From Methylorubrum aminovorans (GTDB taxonomy: Bacteria > Pseudomonadota > Alphaproteobacteria > Rhizobiales > Beijerinckiaceae): a stretch of 64,000 nt of DNA. The notes beneath the pieces were generated by a model. It ran no database searches, was not told the origin of the DNA, and saw only the letters and a program-made list of their open reading frames with translations. The position numbers were made by a program, and so were the translations under genes. The stretch spans positions 186,001-250,000 of the forward strand of contig NZ_BPRC01000002.1 in the NCBI RefSeq assembly GCF_022179725.1. The letters are read 5' to 3'. Below, one piece after another: positions 38,365 to 48,263 of this stretch (positions are counted from its first letter, which is position 1; every line of letters begins with the position of its first letter).

Positions 38365-39479
38365 GAGCGCTGCGGTCCCAGGAAGTCGGCGAGCGCATCG
38401 ACGAAGGCGCGGTTGGCCTCCGCGCTGCCGACGCTCACCCGCAGGGCGTTGGGCAGGCCATAGGAGGAGACCCGCCGAACGATCACGCCGGCGCGCGTCA
38501 GGTGCGCATCCGCTTCCGCCGCCGTGCGGCCGGGCGCGTCGGAGAAGTGGACGAGCAGGAAGTTGCCGACGCTCGGCGTCACGGTGAGCCCCAGCGCCTC
38601 GACCGCGCGGGTGAGCCAAGCGAGCCACTCGTCGTTGTGGGCGATCGCCGCCGCGACATGGGCCTCGTCGGCGATCGCCGCCGCGCCGGCCGCGATACCG
38701 CCCGCGGACAGGTTGAACGGTCCGCGGATGCGGTTGACCGCATCGACCACGACTTCGGACCCGACCATCCAGCCGATCCGCTGCGCCGCCAGCCCGTGGA
38801 TCTTCGAGAACGTGCGCGTCATCACGACGTTGGGCGCGTCGAGGGCGAGTTCGAGGCCGGCGGTGTAGTCGTTGGCCCGCACGTACTCGGCATAGGCCCC
38901 GTCGAGCACCAGCACCACGTTGCCGGGCAGGCCGGCCTGCAGGCGGCGGACCTCCTCGAACGGCAGGTAGGTGCCGGTCGGGTTGTTCGGGTTGGCGAGA
39001 TAGACGATCCGGGTGCGCAGCGTCACCGCGGCGAGGATCGCGTCGACATTCGCCGTGAGGTTCGTCTCCGGCGCCACCACCGGCGTGCCGCCGGCCGTCA
39101 GGATCGCGATGCGGTACACGAGGAAACCGTGTTCGCAGAAGATGCCCTCGTCGCCCGGCCCGACGAAGGCGAGCGCCAGCAGGGTCAGCAACTCGTCCGA
39201 GCCCGCGCCGCAGACGATGCGGGCGGGGTCGAGCCCGTAGCGGGCGCCGATCGCCGCGCGCAGGCGGGTGGCGCTGCCGTCGGGATAGAGGGCGAGCGTC
39301 GCGGCCTCGGCCCGCACCGCCTCGATCGCCCGCGGGCTCGGGCCCAGCGGCGTCTCGTTGGAGGAGAGCTTGTGGATCTTCGCCACACCCGGCGCGGCAC
39401 TCTTGCCGGGCACGTAGGCCTCGATGGCGAGCACGCCGGGGCGCGGCTGAGGGCGAAGCACGGGGTCGATCACGGACAT
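38361..39479 (-). CDS. hisC: Histidinol-phosphate/aromatic aminotransferase
   Basis: This class I/II PLP aminotransferase of 372 residues shows [30 protein letters not shown] and the PLP-lysine segment [18 protein letters not shown]. HisC enzymes next to tyrA often also transaminate prephenate or aromatic keto acids, which the overlap with tyrA supports. A separate histidine-operon hisC may exist elsewhere. It is the first gene of a hisC-tyrA-glycosyltransferase operon. Confidence 0.9.
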   Translation of the reverse strand: MSVIDPVLRPQPRPGVLAIEAYVPGKSAAPGVAKIHKLSSNETPLGPSPRAIEAVRAEAATLALYPDGSATRLRAAIGARYGLDPARIVCGAGSDELLTLLALAFVGPGDEGIFCEHGFLVYRIAILTAGGTPVVAPETNLTANVDAILAAVTLRTRIVYLANPNNPTGTYLPFEEVRRLQAGLPGNVVLVLDGAYAEYVRANDYTAGLELALDAPNVVMTRTFSKIHGLAAQRIGWMVGSEVVVDAVNRIRGPFNLSAGGIAAGAAAIADEAHVAAAIAHNDEWLAWLTRAVEALGLTVTPSVGNFLLVHFSDAPGRTAAEADAHLTRAGVIVRRVSSYGLPNALRVSVGSAEANRAFVDALADFLGPQRS

Positions 39480-39625
39480 GGGGCCAGGGCCAGCGGAAGA
39501 GTCGGACGGAGGTCTGCCCCGTCCCTCTACAGCATTTCGCGGGAACGGGGAGCCGCCGACATCGCGGGGTGCCGATCGGCCGTCGGGTCCACGATGGGGC
39601 GGGCCCGACGCTCGAATGGGGACGG

Positions 39626-40093
39626 CTAAGGCTGTGCCGGCTTGCCTGCGGGCGCGGCGGGCGGTGCGTCGGAGCCCGGCGGCAGCAGGACGTTCTTCAC
39701 CACACTCCCCTCGGGCCCATACTCGCCGGCCACCGCGAGGCAGGACTGCTCGCGGTTGAGGTTCATCTGGTTGGACATCAGCGTGAAGATGCCGATCACC
39801 CGGTTGCCGAAGGGCCCGCGGGGGCTGACATCCTCGGGCCGCGTGTTCTGCTTGGCGAGCAGCGCCTCGAATTCCGACGTGTTGAGCCGGTAGCCGCAGA
39901 CATTGACCGCCGAGAAGATATAGGCGGCAAATTCAAGCGCCCGTGGGCTCGGCGCGTTGCGGATCGGCCGCGGCGGCGCGGCCTCCTTCGAGGGCTCCTG
40001 CGAAGCGGGCGGCGGGGCGGCCGGCTCCTGCGCGGCGGCGGGACAGACGAGGCCGGCGGCCGCGACGGCGGCGAGAAGGGGACGGACGATCAT
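39626..40093 (-). CDS. Exported hypothetical protein
   Basis: The 155-residue product has a clear signal peptide ([22 protein letters not shown]), a Pro-rich linker and a compact domain of about 85 residues with two Cys ([22 protein letters not shown] and [14 protein letters not shown]) that may form a disulfide. I do not recognise a named family. It is likely periplasmic and monocistronic. Confidence 0.65.
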   Translation of the reverse strand: MIVRPLLAAVAAAGLVCPAAAQEPAAPPPASQEPSKEAAPPRPIRNAPSPRALEFAAYIFSAVNVCGYRLNTSEFEALLAKQNTRPEDVSPRGPFGNRVIGIFTLMSNQMNLNREQSCLAVAGEYGPEGSVVKNVLLPPGSDAPPAAPAGKPAQP

Positions 40094-40212
40094 GACGGCA
40101 GGCGTTCCTCGAGCGAGCGGATTCTCACGATCCGCTTAAGCGAACCCGAGATAGCCCGGCTGCCGGCCGCCTCCAAGCATGTGCAGGGCCCGCGGACGGG
40201 CCCTGCGGCGAC

Positions 40213-42447
40213 TCACCACTTGTAGCTCACGCTCGCCAGCACGCGGCGAGCCTCGCCGTAGAAGCACTCGTTGGCCGAGATGCAGGAGGAGACGAAGCGG
40301 CGGTCACCGAGGTTGGTGGCGTTGATCGCCGCGCGCCAGTTGTCCCAGGTGTAATGGATCTGCGCGTCGAACAGCACGTAGTCCGGCACCGTCAGGGTGT
40401 TGGCGACATCGGCGAAGGAGCGCCCGACATAGCGGACGCCGCCGCCGAAGCCGAAGCCGCGCCAATCGCCGGTGGGGATGGTGTAGTCGGCGAAGACCGA
40501 GGCCAGCACCTCCGGAATACGGGTCGGGGTGCGGCCGACCTGATCGGCGTTGCCCTTGATGGTCTGGAGGTCGTAGGCGGTGAAGGCGCCGACGAGGTTC
40601 AGCCCCTGCGCGAGGTTGGCGACCGCCTGGACCTCGACGCCGCGCGATCGCACCTCGCCGAGCGGCGAACTGAAGAACGTACCGGGCACCGGCTGCAGCA
40701 CGTTCTGGCGCACGAGGTCGAAGGCAGCCGCCGTCAGGAAGAAGCCGTAGCCGACGGGCTCGAACTTGACGCCCACCTCGACCTGCTCGCCGTATTCCGG
40801 CGCGTAGCTCCGACCATTGGCGTCCGAGCCGATCTGCGGCTGGAACGAGGTCGAGTAGCTGACATAGGGCGCGAGCCCCTCGGGGAAGTTGTAGATCAGG
40901 GCGGCGCGGCCGCTGAAGGCCTCGTCGCTGCGGCGGCTGCTGTTGGTCGGGCTGAGCCGGTCACGCACCACGTTGTCGGCGAAGTCCTGGCGGCCGCCGA
41001 GCACCAAGGTCAGGCGGTCGGTGAGCTTGATCTGATCCTGAATGTAAATGCCGAGTTGCTGGAAGGTGTCCGAATTGACGAGGTAGGGCGCCGGACGGCC
41101 CAGGATCTGGCCGTAAATCGGGTTGATGATGCTCAGCGGGGTGACGCTGTAGCCCGCCGCGAAGTTGGTGCCCTGGTTGTCGTGCAGGTCGTAGCGCTTG
41201 TAGTCGAGGCCGATCAGGAGGTCGTGGGCGAAGTAGCCGTCGAAGAAGCGTGCCTCGGCCTGGTTGTCGACCTGGAAGATCCCGACCTTCGAACTCGTCA
41301 GGAACTGGTAGCGCGCCAGTTGGGTCTGCGCCGCGTCGGCGTAGCCGGTCTGGTTGAGGTAGGAATTCTGGAAGGCGTCGCTGAACGAGTAGCGGAGGTT
41401 CTGGCGGAAGGTCCAAGTCTCGTTGAAGGCGTGCTCGAACTCGTAGCCCGCGAAGGCCTGCTCGCGCTGGAAGGTGTTGATGGTCGGGTCGCCGACATTG
41501 AGCGAGCGCGGGATGCGCAGCCCGCTCAGGTTCGGCCGAGCGGTGCCCAGATAGGGCAGGAAGTTCGCCGTGACCGCGGTCGAGTCGCGCTGGTAGCTCG
41601 TCAGCAGGGTGAGCGAGGTGCCGGCATCCGGGCGGTAGGTCAGGGCCGGCGCGATGTAGGCCCGGTCGTCGGGCGCGCCCTCGACCTGGGTCCCGCCCTG
41701 CCGCCCGAAGCCCGTCAGGCGGTAGAACCAGTGGCCGGAATCGTCGACCGGGCCGCCGATGTCGAAGGCGCCGTAGACCTGTCCGAACGAGCCGCCGCCG
41801 ACCTCGACATAGCCGAAGGGCTGGGTCGTGGGGCGCTTGGTGATCTGGTTGATGATGCCGCCCGGATTGCCCGCGCCGAACAGCACGGCCGCGGGGCCGC
41901 GCAGCACCTCGATCCGTTCAAGGCCGAAGGTCTCGACCTTGAAGGTGCCGAAGCCGTAGTTCAGCACCTGCAGGCCGTCGCGGTAGATGCCGTAATCGCT
42001 CGCGATGAAGCCGCGCAGGCTGAAATAATCGACTCGGGTGTCGGCACCGAAGGTGCCGGAATAGACGCCGGCCGTGTACTGCGTCGCCTGGGTGAGCGTC
42101 TGCGCCTTCTGCGCGTCGATCTGCTCGCGGCCGACCACGGTGATCGATTGCGGGGTCTCGATCAGCGGGGTGTTGGTCTTGGTCGCGGTGGCGGAGCGGG
42201 TGGCGACGTAGCCCGTGACCGGGCCGCGCGGATCCTCGGGGGCCGCACGTCCATCGGCGCCGCGCTGGGCGGATTGCCCGCCACCGGTGGCGCCCGCCCC
42301 CCGGCCGGTGCCTTCGACCGACAGCTCTTCCAGGCGCGCGGTCGCCTGCTGCGCTGTGGCGCCTGCGGTGAGTGCGAAGAGTGAGGCGCCTGCCAGCGCC
42401 ATCGTCCGCAGGGCGCGGACGCCGACGAGAGTGCGAACCGAGCCCAT
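40213..42447 (-). CDS. TonB-dependent siderophore receptor
   Basis: This outer-membrane receptor of 744 residues imports ferric siderophores with energy from TonB-ExbBD. It has a signal peptide (about 1-32), a TonB-box-like LEELSVEG, a plug domain (about 80-190, TPLIETPQSITVVGREQID to VLRGPAAVLFGAGNPGGIINQITKRP), a 22-strand barrel and the terminal aromatic residue in LASVSYKW. The pattern is that of the FhuA/FoxA/FpvA siderophore branch. There are no adjacent sigma/anti-sigma genes, so regulation may be direct, consistent with an Irr-box-like palindrome 71 bases upstream of the start. No ABC transporter neighbours it. Confidence 0.93.
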   Translation of the reverse strand: MGSVRTLVGVRALRTMALAGASLFALTAGATAQQATARLEELSVEGTGRGAGATGGGQSAQRGADGRAAPEDPRGPVTGYVATRSATATKTNTPLIETPQSITVVGREQIDAQKAQTLTQATQYTAGVYSGTFGADTRVDYFSLRGFIASDYGIYRDGLQVLNYGFGTFKVETFGLERIEVLRGPAAVLFGAGNPGGIINQITKRPTTQPFGYVEVGGGSFGQVYGAFDIGGPVDDSGHWFYRLTGFGRQGGTQVEGAPDDRAYIAPALTYRPDAGTSLTLLTSYQRDSTAVTANFLPYLGTARPNLSGLRIPRSLNVGDPTINTFQREQAFAGYEFEHAFNETWTFRQNLRYSFSDAFQNSYLNQTGYADAAQTQLARYQFLTSSKVGIFQVDNQAEARFFDGYFAHDLLIGLDYKRYDLHDNQGTNFAAGYSVTPLSIINPIYGQILGRPAPYLVNSDTFQQLGIYIQDQIKLTDRLTLVLGGRQDFADNVVRDRLSPTNSSRRSDEAFSGRAALIYNFPEGLAPYVSYSTSFQPQIGSDANGRSYAPEYGEQVEVGVKFEPVGYGFFLTAAAFDLVRQNVLQPVPGTFFSSPLGEVRSRGVEVQAVANLAQGLNLVGAFTAYDLQTIKGNADQVGRTPTRIPEVLASVFADYTIPTGDWRGFGFGGGVRYVGRSFADVANTLTVPDYVLFDAQIHYTWDNWRAAINATNLGDRRFVSSCISANECFYGEARRVLASVSYKW

Positions 42448-42518
42448 ACGCCTGACTCCATTTGTCCGGCACAGCCGACGGCCTCCGCTGCAATGCGCGG
42501 AACGAGACCGGTCGGTTG

Positions 42519-42535
42519 TTTGGAATTATGCTAAA
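42519..42535. promoter_or_regulatory. Candidate Irr box (iron control element)
   Basis: TTTGGAATTATGCTAAA agrees at 12 of 14 fixed positions with the Irr-box consensus as I recall it from Rhizobiales (TTTAGAA-N3-TTCTAAA). It is AT-rich in a GC-rich spacer and lies 71 bases upstream of the siderophore-receptor start, an apt place for an iron-responsive activator or repressor. Confidence 0.45.
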
Positions 42536-42737
42536 CTGTTGTTGTTGCTTGCTTTTCGTAAGCTCAGCCGTACGGCACGATGTGCGGGGACACAAGATCA
42601 TCGCGCGCAAATCATCGTCCTGTAGCGGGTCGGCCACAGAACTTTTCGCAACTTTACGCTGTCCGCCCGAAACGAATACCCGCTCGACGCTGCCGCCCAT
42701 GAGGCCGGGCAGTTGGGGTCGGGCAGTTGGTGCCGGC

Positions 42738-42850
42738 CCGTTACGTCCAGAGCATCGCCCCGACAGGTGGTTGCCGGCTTTCAGGAAAAGACGATGCACA
42801 AACACCGAGAGAGAGCATCGTCCCGGATCCGATATCCGGGACGATGCTCT
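42738..42850. repeat. Dispersed repeat with 17-bp hairpin at the kup stop codon
   Basis: A perfect 17-bp inverted repeat (42812-42828 with 42834-42850, arms AGAGCATCGTCCCGGAT, 5-nt loop) follows a segment (about 42748-42790) resembling the spacer at 9490-9530. The right arm reaches into the kup stop codon (42849-42851). It could act as a transcription barrier for kup and for convergent read-through. No U-tract follows. Confidence 0.65.
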
Positions 42851-44891
42851 AGACGGTGACCTGAGTGCCCACCTCAACGACGCGACCGGTCGGGATCTGG
42901 AAGAAGTCCGTGGCGTCGTTGGCGTTCTTGGCGAGCGTGATGAAGATCCGATCCTGCCACAGCGGCATGCCGGAATGGGCGGCCGGGCGGATCGAGCGGC
43001 GCGACAGGAAGAACGAGGTCGACATGATGTCGAACTTGAAGCCCTCGCGCTTGAGCAGGGTCAGGGTGCGCGGGATGTTGGGCGTCTCCATGAAGCCGAA
43101 GCGCATCACCACCCGGTAGAAGCCGAAGCCCACGGGCTCGATCCGCACCCGCTCGGCCTGGCTCGCGCGGGGCCGGTCCATGGTCTCGACGGTGAGCACC
43201 ACGTTCTTCTCGTGGATCACCTTGTTGTGCTTCATGTTGTGCAGCAGCGCGGCGGGCGCGATCTCGGGGTCGCTCGTCAGGAAGACCGCCGTGCCCTTCA
43301 CCCGCTGATAGGAGGTGCTCTTCTCCAGCATGCCGACGAGCTCGATCAGCGGCACGTCGGTCTTGCGGGTCTTGTTGAACAGGATCGTGACGCCCCGCAC
43401 CCAGGTCCACATCATCAGCATCAGGCCGCCGGCCAGCATCAGGGGCACGTAGCCACCCTCGTGCAGCTTCAGCAGGTTCGAGAGCAGGAACAGGGTTTCC
43501 AGCACGATGAAGGGCATGATGATCGCCGCCGACACGAGCGGCGAGAGGCGCACCACCTTCCACAGCACCACGTAGGCCATGGAGGCGGTGAGCAGCATCG
43601 TACCGGTCACGGCGATGCCGTAGGCCGAGGCGAGCGCGGAGGAGGAGCGGAAGGTCACTGCCAGGACCACCACGCCGAGGGCGAGCAGGGTGTTGATCTG
43701 CGGCAGGTAGATCTGGCCCGAATGCGCCTCGGAGGTGTGGCGGATCTCCATGCGCGGCAGCATGCCGAGCTGGATCGCCTGCCGCGACAGGGAGAAGGCG
43801 CCGGTGATGACCGCCTGGCTCGCCGTCACCGTGGCGAGTGTGGCCAGCAGCACCATCGGGATCAGGCCCCATTCCGGCACGAGCTGGTAGAACGGATCGG
43901 TCGTCTCGGGCTTGGCCAGCACCAGAGCGGTCTGGCCGAGATAGTTCAGGACGAGGCAGGGCGCGACGAGGCCGAGCCACGCCACCTGGATCGGGCGGCG
44001 CCCGAAATGGCCGAGATCGGCGAACAGGGCCTCGGCTCCGGTCACTGCCAGGAACACCGCGCCGAGCGCCACCAGCGCACCGGTGCCGTGGCCGAGCAGG
44101 TAATGCACCGCGTACCAGGGATTGAAGGCGGCGAGCACGCCGGGATTACCGGCGATGTGGGGCAGGGCGGCGGCGGCCATGGCCAGGAACCACACCACCA
44201 TGGCCGGCCCGAAGAAGGTCGCGACGCGGGCCGTGCCGTGACTCTGGACCGCGAACAGGCCGAGGATGATCGCCACCGTGATCGGCAGGACGTAGTCGTT
44301 GAAGGCCGGCGTGACGAGTTTGAGCCCTTCCACTGCCGAGAGCACCGAGATCGCCGGGGTGATGACGGAATCACCGTAGAACAGCGAGGCGCCGAGCAGG
44401 CCCAGCATGAACACGATCTTGGAGCCGCCGAGCGCGTGACGCGCCTGGGCCATCAGCGAGAGGATGCCGCCCTCGCCGTTGTTGTCCATCCGCAGCAGGA
44501 TCGCGACGTACTTGATCGTGACGATCAGCAGCAGCGCCCAGATGATGAGCGAGGCGGTGCCGATCACCTCCTCGGCGAGCAGGATGCCGTCGCTGCGCGA
44601 GGGCGCGAGCGCCTCGCGGAAGGCGTAGAGCGGGCTCGTGCCGATATCGCCGTAAACCACGCCGACGGAGCCGACCGTGAGCGCCCAAAAGCCCGCCTTG
44701 GCGTGGCCCTCGGCCGCCGCGTCGGACGGATCGTGCGCGCCGGCGGACGCCGCGACCGGGCCTCCTTCGCCGGGCGCCGGACCGCCCGCGGCGGGAGCGC
44801 CTGACGGAATCGGGCTCGCCGGACTTGTGCCGGCCGGACTCGCGCCGGCCGAACTTGGACTCGCGCCATTTGGGCTGGCAGGCTGGGTCAT
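42849..44891 (-). CDS. kup: Kup-type potassium uptake transporter
   Basis: Kup is a K+/H+ symporter of the KUP/HAK family. From the ATG at 44891 the 680-residue product has an unusual Pro/Ala/Gly-rich cytoplasmic arm of about 60 residues, then about twelve transmembrane helices with [41 protein letters not shown] and [20 protein letters not shown], and a cytoplasmic C-terminal domain. The N-terminal arm is longer than in E. coli Kup. An in-frame ATG far upstream at 45137 would add 82 residues and is rejected. The stop codon lies in a repeat hairpin. Confidence 0.93.
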   Translation of the reverse strand: MTQPASPNGASPSSAGASPAGTSPASPIPSGAPAAGGPAPGEGGPVAASAGAHDPSDAAAEGHAKAGFWALTVGSVGVVYGDIGTSPLYAFREALAPSRSDGILLAEEVIGTASLIIWALLLIVTIKYVAILLRMDNNGEGGILSLMAQARHALGGSKIVFMLGLLGASLFYGDSVITPAISVLSAVEGLKLVTPAFNDYVLPITVAIILGLFAVQSHGTARVATFFGPAMVVWFLAMAAAALPHIAGNPGVLAAFNPWYAVHYLLGHGTGALVALGAVFLAVTGAEALFADLGHFGRRPIQVAWLGLVAPCLVLNYLGQTALVLAKPETTDPFYQLVPEWGLIPMVLLATLATVTASQAVITGAFSLSRQAIQLGMLPRMEIRHTSEAHSGQIYLPQINTLLALGVVVLAVTFRSSSALASAYGIAVTGTMLLTASMAYVVLWKVVRLSPLVSAAIIMPFIVLETLFLLSNLLKLHEGGYVPLMLAGGLMLMMWTWVRGVTILFNKTRKTDVPLIELVGMLEKSTSYQRVKGTAVFLTSDPEIAPAALLHNMKHNKVIHEKNVVLTVETMDRPRASQAERVRIEPVGFGFYRVVMRFGFMETPNIPRTLTLLKREGFKFDIMSTSFFLSRRSIRPAAHSGMPLWQDRIFITLAKNANDATDFFQIPTGRVVEVGTQVTV

Positions 44892-45180
44892 CGGGCAGGC
44901 TTGCCTGGGCTCGCGCGTCGTCCGGCCGGGTGTGCCGGAGTCGCATGAAGGGAATGCGTCAGTCGTGCGGATCGGTCGTGCCGGAGCGGGCACCCGGTCG
45001 CGACGGAGCGGCTCGCCGGAGGCGGGGTGGCGCGTGTTCGGATCGCGAAACGCGGACCGGACATCACGGCGGTCGGAAAGGAGGAAGGCAGGTCGGAGCG
45101 GGCGACCCGTCCCGGAACGGAAAGACGGCCGCCCCATCCACCCGCGCGGGCGATGAAGGCGGCCGTCTCACCGAGAGAAC

Positions 45181-46509
45181 TCACTCGGCGGCGTCGCGCT
45201 TGCCCTGGCCGAAGCGGCGCTCGATGTAGTCGATCACGATCGCCTCGAAATCCTTGGCGAGCGTCGCGCCCCGCAGGGTCATCGCCTTCTTGCCGTCGAT
45301 GAAGACCGGGGCGCTCGGGCTCTCACCGGTGCCGGGCAGTGAGATGCCGATATCGGCGTGCTTCGACTCGCCCGGTCCGTTGACGATGCAGCCCATCACC
45401 GCGACGTTGAGCCCCTCGACACCCGGATAGGACTTCTTCCACTCCGGCATGGAGGTCGAGATCCAGTTCTGGATGTCGCGGGCCAGTTCCTGGAACGTCG
45501 TCGAGGTGGTGCGGCCGCAGCCGGGGCAGGCGGCGACCAGCGGCACGAAGGTGCGGAAGCCCATGGTCTGCAGCAGTTCCTGCGCCGCCTTCACCTCGAC
45601 CGTCCGGTCGCCGCCGGGCTCCGGCGTCAGCGAGTAGCGGATCGTGTCGCCGATGCCCTCCTGCAGGAGCACGCCGATGGCGGCGGAGGCGGCGACGATG
45701 CCCTTCGAGCCCATGCCGGCCTCGGTCAGGCCGAGATGGATCGCGTAGTCGGAGCGGCGCGCCACCTCGCGGTAGACGGCGATGAGGTCCTGCACCGCCG
45801 AGACTTTGGCCGAGAGGATGATGCGGTCCTTCGGCAGGCCGAGCGACACCGCACGGTCGGCCGAGGTCAGAGCCGACTGCACCATCGCCTCACGCATCAC
45901 CGCGCGAGCGTCGATCGGCGTCGGCGACTTGGCGTTCTCATCCATCAGGTGGGTCAGGAGCTCGCCGTCGAGCGAGCCCCAGTTCGCACCGATGCGCACG
46001 GTCTTGCCGTACTTGATCGCCTGCTCGACGATGGTCGAGAACTGGGTGTCCTTCTTCTCCTTGAAGCCGACATTGCCCGGATTGATCCGGTACTTGGCCA
46101 GCGCCTCGGCGCAGGCCGGATGGTCGGACAGGAGCTTGTGGCCGATATAGTGGAAGTCGCCCACCAGCGGCACGTGAACGCCGATGCGGTCGAGCCGCTC
46201 GCGGATCTTCGGCACGGCCGCCGCCGCCTCGTCGCGATCGACCGTGATGCGCACCAGCTCCGAGCCGGCGCGGGCGAGCTGGGCGACCTGGGCCACGGTG
46301 CCGTCGATATCGGCCGTGTCGGTGTTGGTCATCGACTGCACGACGATCGGGGCGCCGCCGCCGACGGTGACCGCGCCTTCACCCTGTCCGATCTGCACGC
46401 CGACGGTGCGGTGGCGCGGTGCCGGCCCGGCGATCTCCGGGCCCTTCATGTTCGGGCTCTGAGAATCGAGCGGGTTTGCCAGGGCGTCGGGAGCTTCCAT
46501 GACTTCCAT
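45181..46509 (-). CDS. ispG: 4-hydroxy-3-methylbut-2-en-1-yl diphosphate synthase IspG
   Basis: IspG (GcpE) makes HMBPP from MEcPP in the non-mevalonate isoprenoid pathway using a [4Fe-4S] cluster. The product of about 442 residues has the TIM-barrel domain ([38 protein letters not shown]) and the C-terminal cluster domain with ACPGCGRTT and [13 protein letters not shown] supplying the ligand cysteines. The ATG at 46509 is preferred because GAAGG precedes it; an ATG at 46527 is also in frame. It is transcribed alone toward kup. Confidence 0.95.
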   Translation of the reverse strand: MEVMEAPDALANPLDSQSPNMKGPEIAGPAPRHRTVGVQIGQGEGAVTVGGGAPIVVQSMTNTDTADIDGTVAQVAQLARAGSELVRITVDRDEAAAAVPKIRERLDRIGVHVPLVGDFHYIGHKLLSDHPACAEALAKYRINPGNVGFKEKKDTQFSTIVEQAIKYGKTVRIGANWGSLDGELLTHLMDENAKSPTPIDARAVMREAMVQSALTSADRAVSLGLPKDRIILSAKVSAVQDLIAVYREVARRSDYAIHLGLTEAGMGSKGIVAASAAIGVLLQEGIGDTIRYSLTPEPGGDRTVEVKAAQELLQTMGFRTFVPLVAACPGCGRTTSTTFQELARDIQNWISTSMPEWKKSYPGVEGLNVAVMGCIVNGPGESKHADIGISLPGTGESPSAPVFIDGKKAMTLRGATLAKDFEAIVIDYIERRFGQGKRDAAE

Positions 46510-46835
46510 CGTGCCTTCGCGGGTCAATTATCGTCCGCGCGTGCCGGCTTTCGGCGTCCCGCAGGCGCGGGCATGATCTTATCCGAATCCGGTGCGATCC
46601 GCGACCTGCCGCCGCGCCCGCGCGAACGGATGCGCCGCATGCCTCGATACAAGGCCGCTTCCATGTCGCATCCCGAGCCAGATGTCGAGCGTGCGTCGTC
46701 TCGATGCAAGGATGCCGATGCAGCCATGCTCGTTCTCTCCTATGGCATCAACGGCCCACGAGGCAAAGGACCGCACGAACCATTCTATCGCAGCGCACCA
46801 TCTATGAGTGCATTGCAACAACCGTGCGAGCCACG
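46510..46835. other. Intergenic region between ispG and the patatin gene
   Basis: The 326 bases separate divergent genes and are less GC-rich toward the right end (46700-46820). No coding sequence or strong structure is evident. The right part probably holds the patatin-gene promoter. Confidence 0.4.
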
Positions 46836-47984
46836 ATGGACACGCCTCTCTCCGAGCAAGCGGCCGAAACCGATCGGCCGGACGCGCCGCACGATAACGC
46901 CCATAATCCGGCGACCGTCGTGCCCGTTCCGATCGCCGATTCGACGCGCGTCGGACACGGCTTCCGGGGGCTGGCCGGACCGCAGGCCGAGAAGGCGGTC
47001 TCGCTCGCCCTCCAAGGCGGCGGCTCGCACGGCGCCTTCACCTGGGGCGTGCTCGATGCGTTGATCGAGGACGGACGCATCGCCTTCGAGGCGGTGACGG
47101 GCGCGAGCGCGGGGGCGATGAACGCTGTCGTGCTGGTGGACGGCTGGCTCGCGGGCGGCCCCGATGGGGCGCGGGCGGCGCTCGCGAAATTCTGGCGCGA
47201 AGCGAGCCTGGATGCCGACTTGAAACCGGCGCAGCAGAGCTGGATCGACGGCCTCTTCCATGTCTGGAAGGGCAACCCCTTCATCGAGATGTGGCTGAAG
47301 GCCGTCAATCCCGGCCCCTACACGGCCAATCCCCTCAACATCAATCCGCTGCGCGGAGCGCTGGAGCGCACGGTCGATTTCGACCGCCTGCGCGGGGCCG
47401 AAACCGCCAACGTGTTCGTCTCCGCCACCAATGTCTGGACCGGCAAGCTCGCCGTGTTCGAGCGCGAGCGCCTCACCGCCGACCACCTCATGGCCTCGGC
47501 CTGCCTGCCCACCGTGTTTCAGGCGGTCGAGATCGAGGGCGTGCCCTACTGGGACGGCGGCTATCTCGGCAATCCGGCCCTCTATCCCCTGCACGGGGCG
47601 AGCACCCGCGACATCCTGCTGGTGCAGATCAACCCGGTGGAGCGCCGCGAGACGCCGCGCTCGTCCCGCGACATCCAGAACCGGCTCAACGAGATCACCT
47701 TCAACGCCAACCTGATGCGGGAACTGCGCGCCATCGACTTCGTGCACGGCCTGATCGAGGAGGGCGGACAGGAGGTTCCGGGCCTGGAGCGGGTCTTCCT
47801 CCACCGCATCGACGGCACGGATGAGCTCGACGACTACGCCGCCTCCACGCGCCTCGATGCCCGCTGGCACGTCATCGAGCGTCTGCGCGACAGGGGCCGC
47901 AGCGCGGCCAAGGCCTGGCTCGATGCGGGCTATGCCGAGGTCGGCGTGCGCTGCTCCGTCGATCTGAAGAAGGCCTATCAGTAG
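46836..47984 (+). CDS. Patatin-like phospholipase
   Basis: Patatin-fold enzymes are lipid acyl hydrolases with a Ser-Asp dyad. The 382-residue product has an N-terminal arm of about 50 residues, the oxyanion loop LQGGGSHGAFTWGVLD, the nucleophile motif GASAGAMNA (Ser91) and the acid in YWDGGYLGNPALYP. Stretches typical of the subfamily associated with PHA-producing bacteria follow (NPLNINPLR, VFVSATNVWTG). No signal peptide is seen, so it is likely cytosolic or peripheral at the membrane. Some relatives act on polyhydroxyalkanoate-associated lipids; that is not shown here. Confidence 0.85.
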   Translation: MDTPLSEQAAETDRPDAPHDNAHNPATVVPVPIADSTRVGHGFRGLAGPQAEKAVSLALQGGGSHGAFTWGVLDALIEDGRIAFEAVTGASAGAMNAVVLVDGWLAGGPDGARAALAKFWREASLDADLKPAQQSWIDGLFHVWKGNPFIEMWLKAVNPGPYTANPLNINPLRGALERTVDFDRLRGAETANVFVSATNVWTGKLAVFERERLTADHLMASACLPTVFQAVEIEGVPYWDGGYLGNPALYPLHGASTRDILLVQINPVERRETPRSSRDIQNRLNEITFNANLMRELRAIDFVHGLIEEGGQEVPGLERVFLHRIDGTDELDDYAASTRLDARWHVIERLRDRGRSAAKAWLDAGYAEVGVRCSVDLKKAYQ

Positions 47985-48042
47985 CGGCCGTCGACGCTCC
48001 GAACGCTGTGAGGCGCGTCATGGCTGAACGCGCCCGTTCCGT

Positions 48043-48162
48043 CGTCATTCCGGGGTCGCCGGCGAACACGGAGTTTTTGACGGGCCGCCACGGTTCGACT
48101 GAGACCGGGCACCGCGCATCACGGGTGGCTTCCGGGCTCCGGTGCGCGGCCCCGGAATGACG
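48043..48162. repeat. 120-bp MITE-like intergenic element with terminal inverted repeats
   Basis: Perfect 13-bp inverted termini (CGTCATTCCGGGG at 48043-48055 and its complement at 48150-48162) bound a 120-bp segment without an ORF, in the spacer after the patatin gene. This fits a miniature dispersed repeat; whether it has copies elsewhere could not be tested. Confidence 0.6.
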
Positions 48163-48245
48163 GGCCTCGTCGAGAGCGACGATGAAGAACCGCGCACGTC
48201 GTCTCACGGGGTCGCAAAACCCTCTTGCGCCAAGCCCGCTACGCA

Positions 48246-48263
48246 CATAAAGATATCTTTATG
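48246..48263. promoter_or_regulatory. 18-bp palindromic operator overlapping the regulator start codon
   Basis: CATAAAGATATCTTTATG is a perfect palindrome whose last three bases are the ATG of the ArsR-type regulator at 48261. The form fits an ArsR-family dimer, and the context (regulator, metF, metH) suggests a SahR-type site that responds to S-adenosylhomocysteine. Confidence 0.75.

Noticed and set aside
42462..44804. A 780-codon plus-strand open frame opposite kup.
   Set aside because: Its translation is a His/Glu/Arg/Gly-rich shadow of the Kup membrane helices and begins in a repeat-containing spacer.
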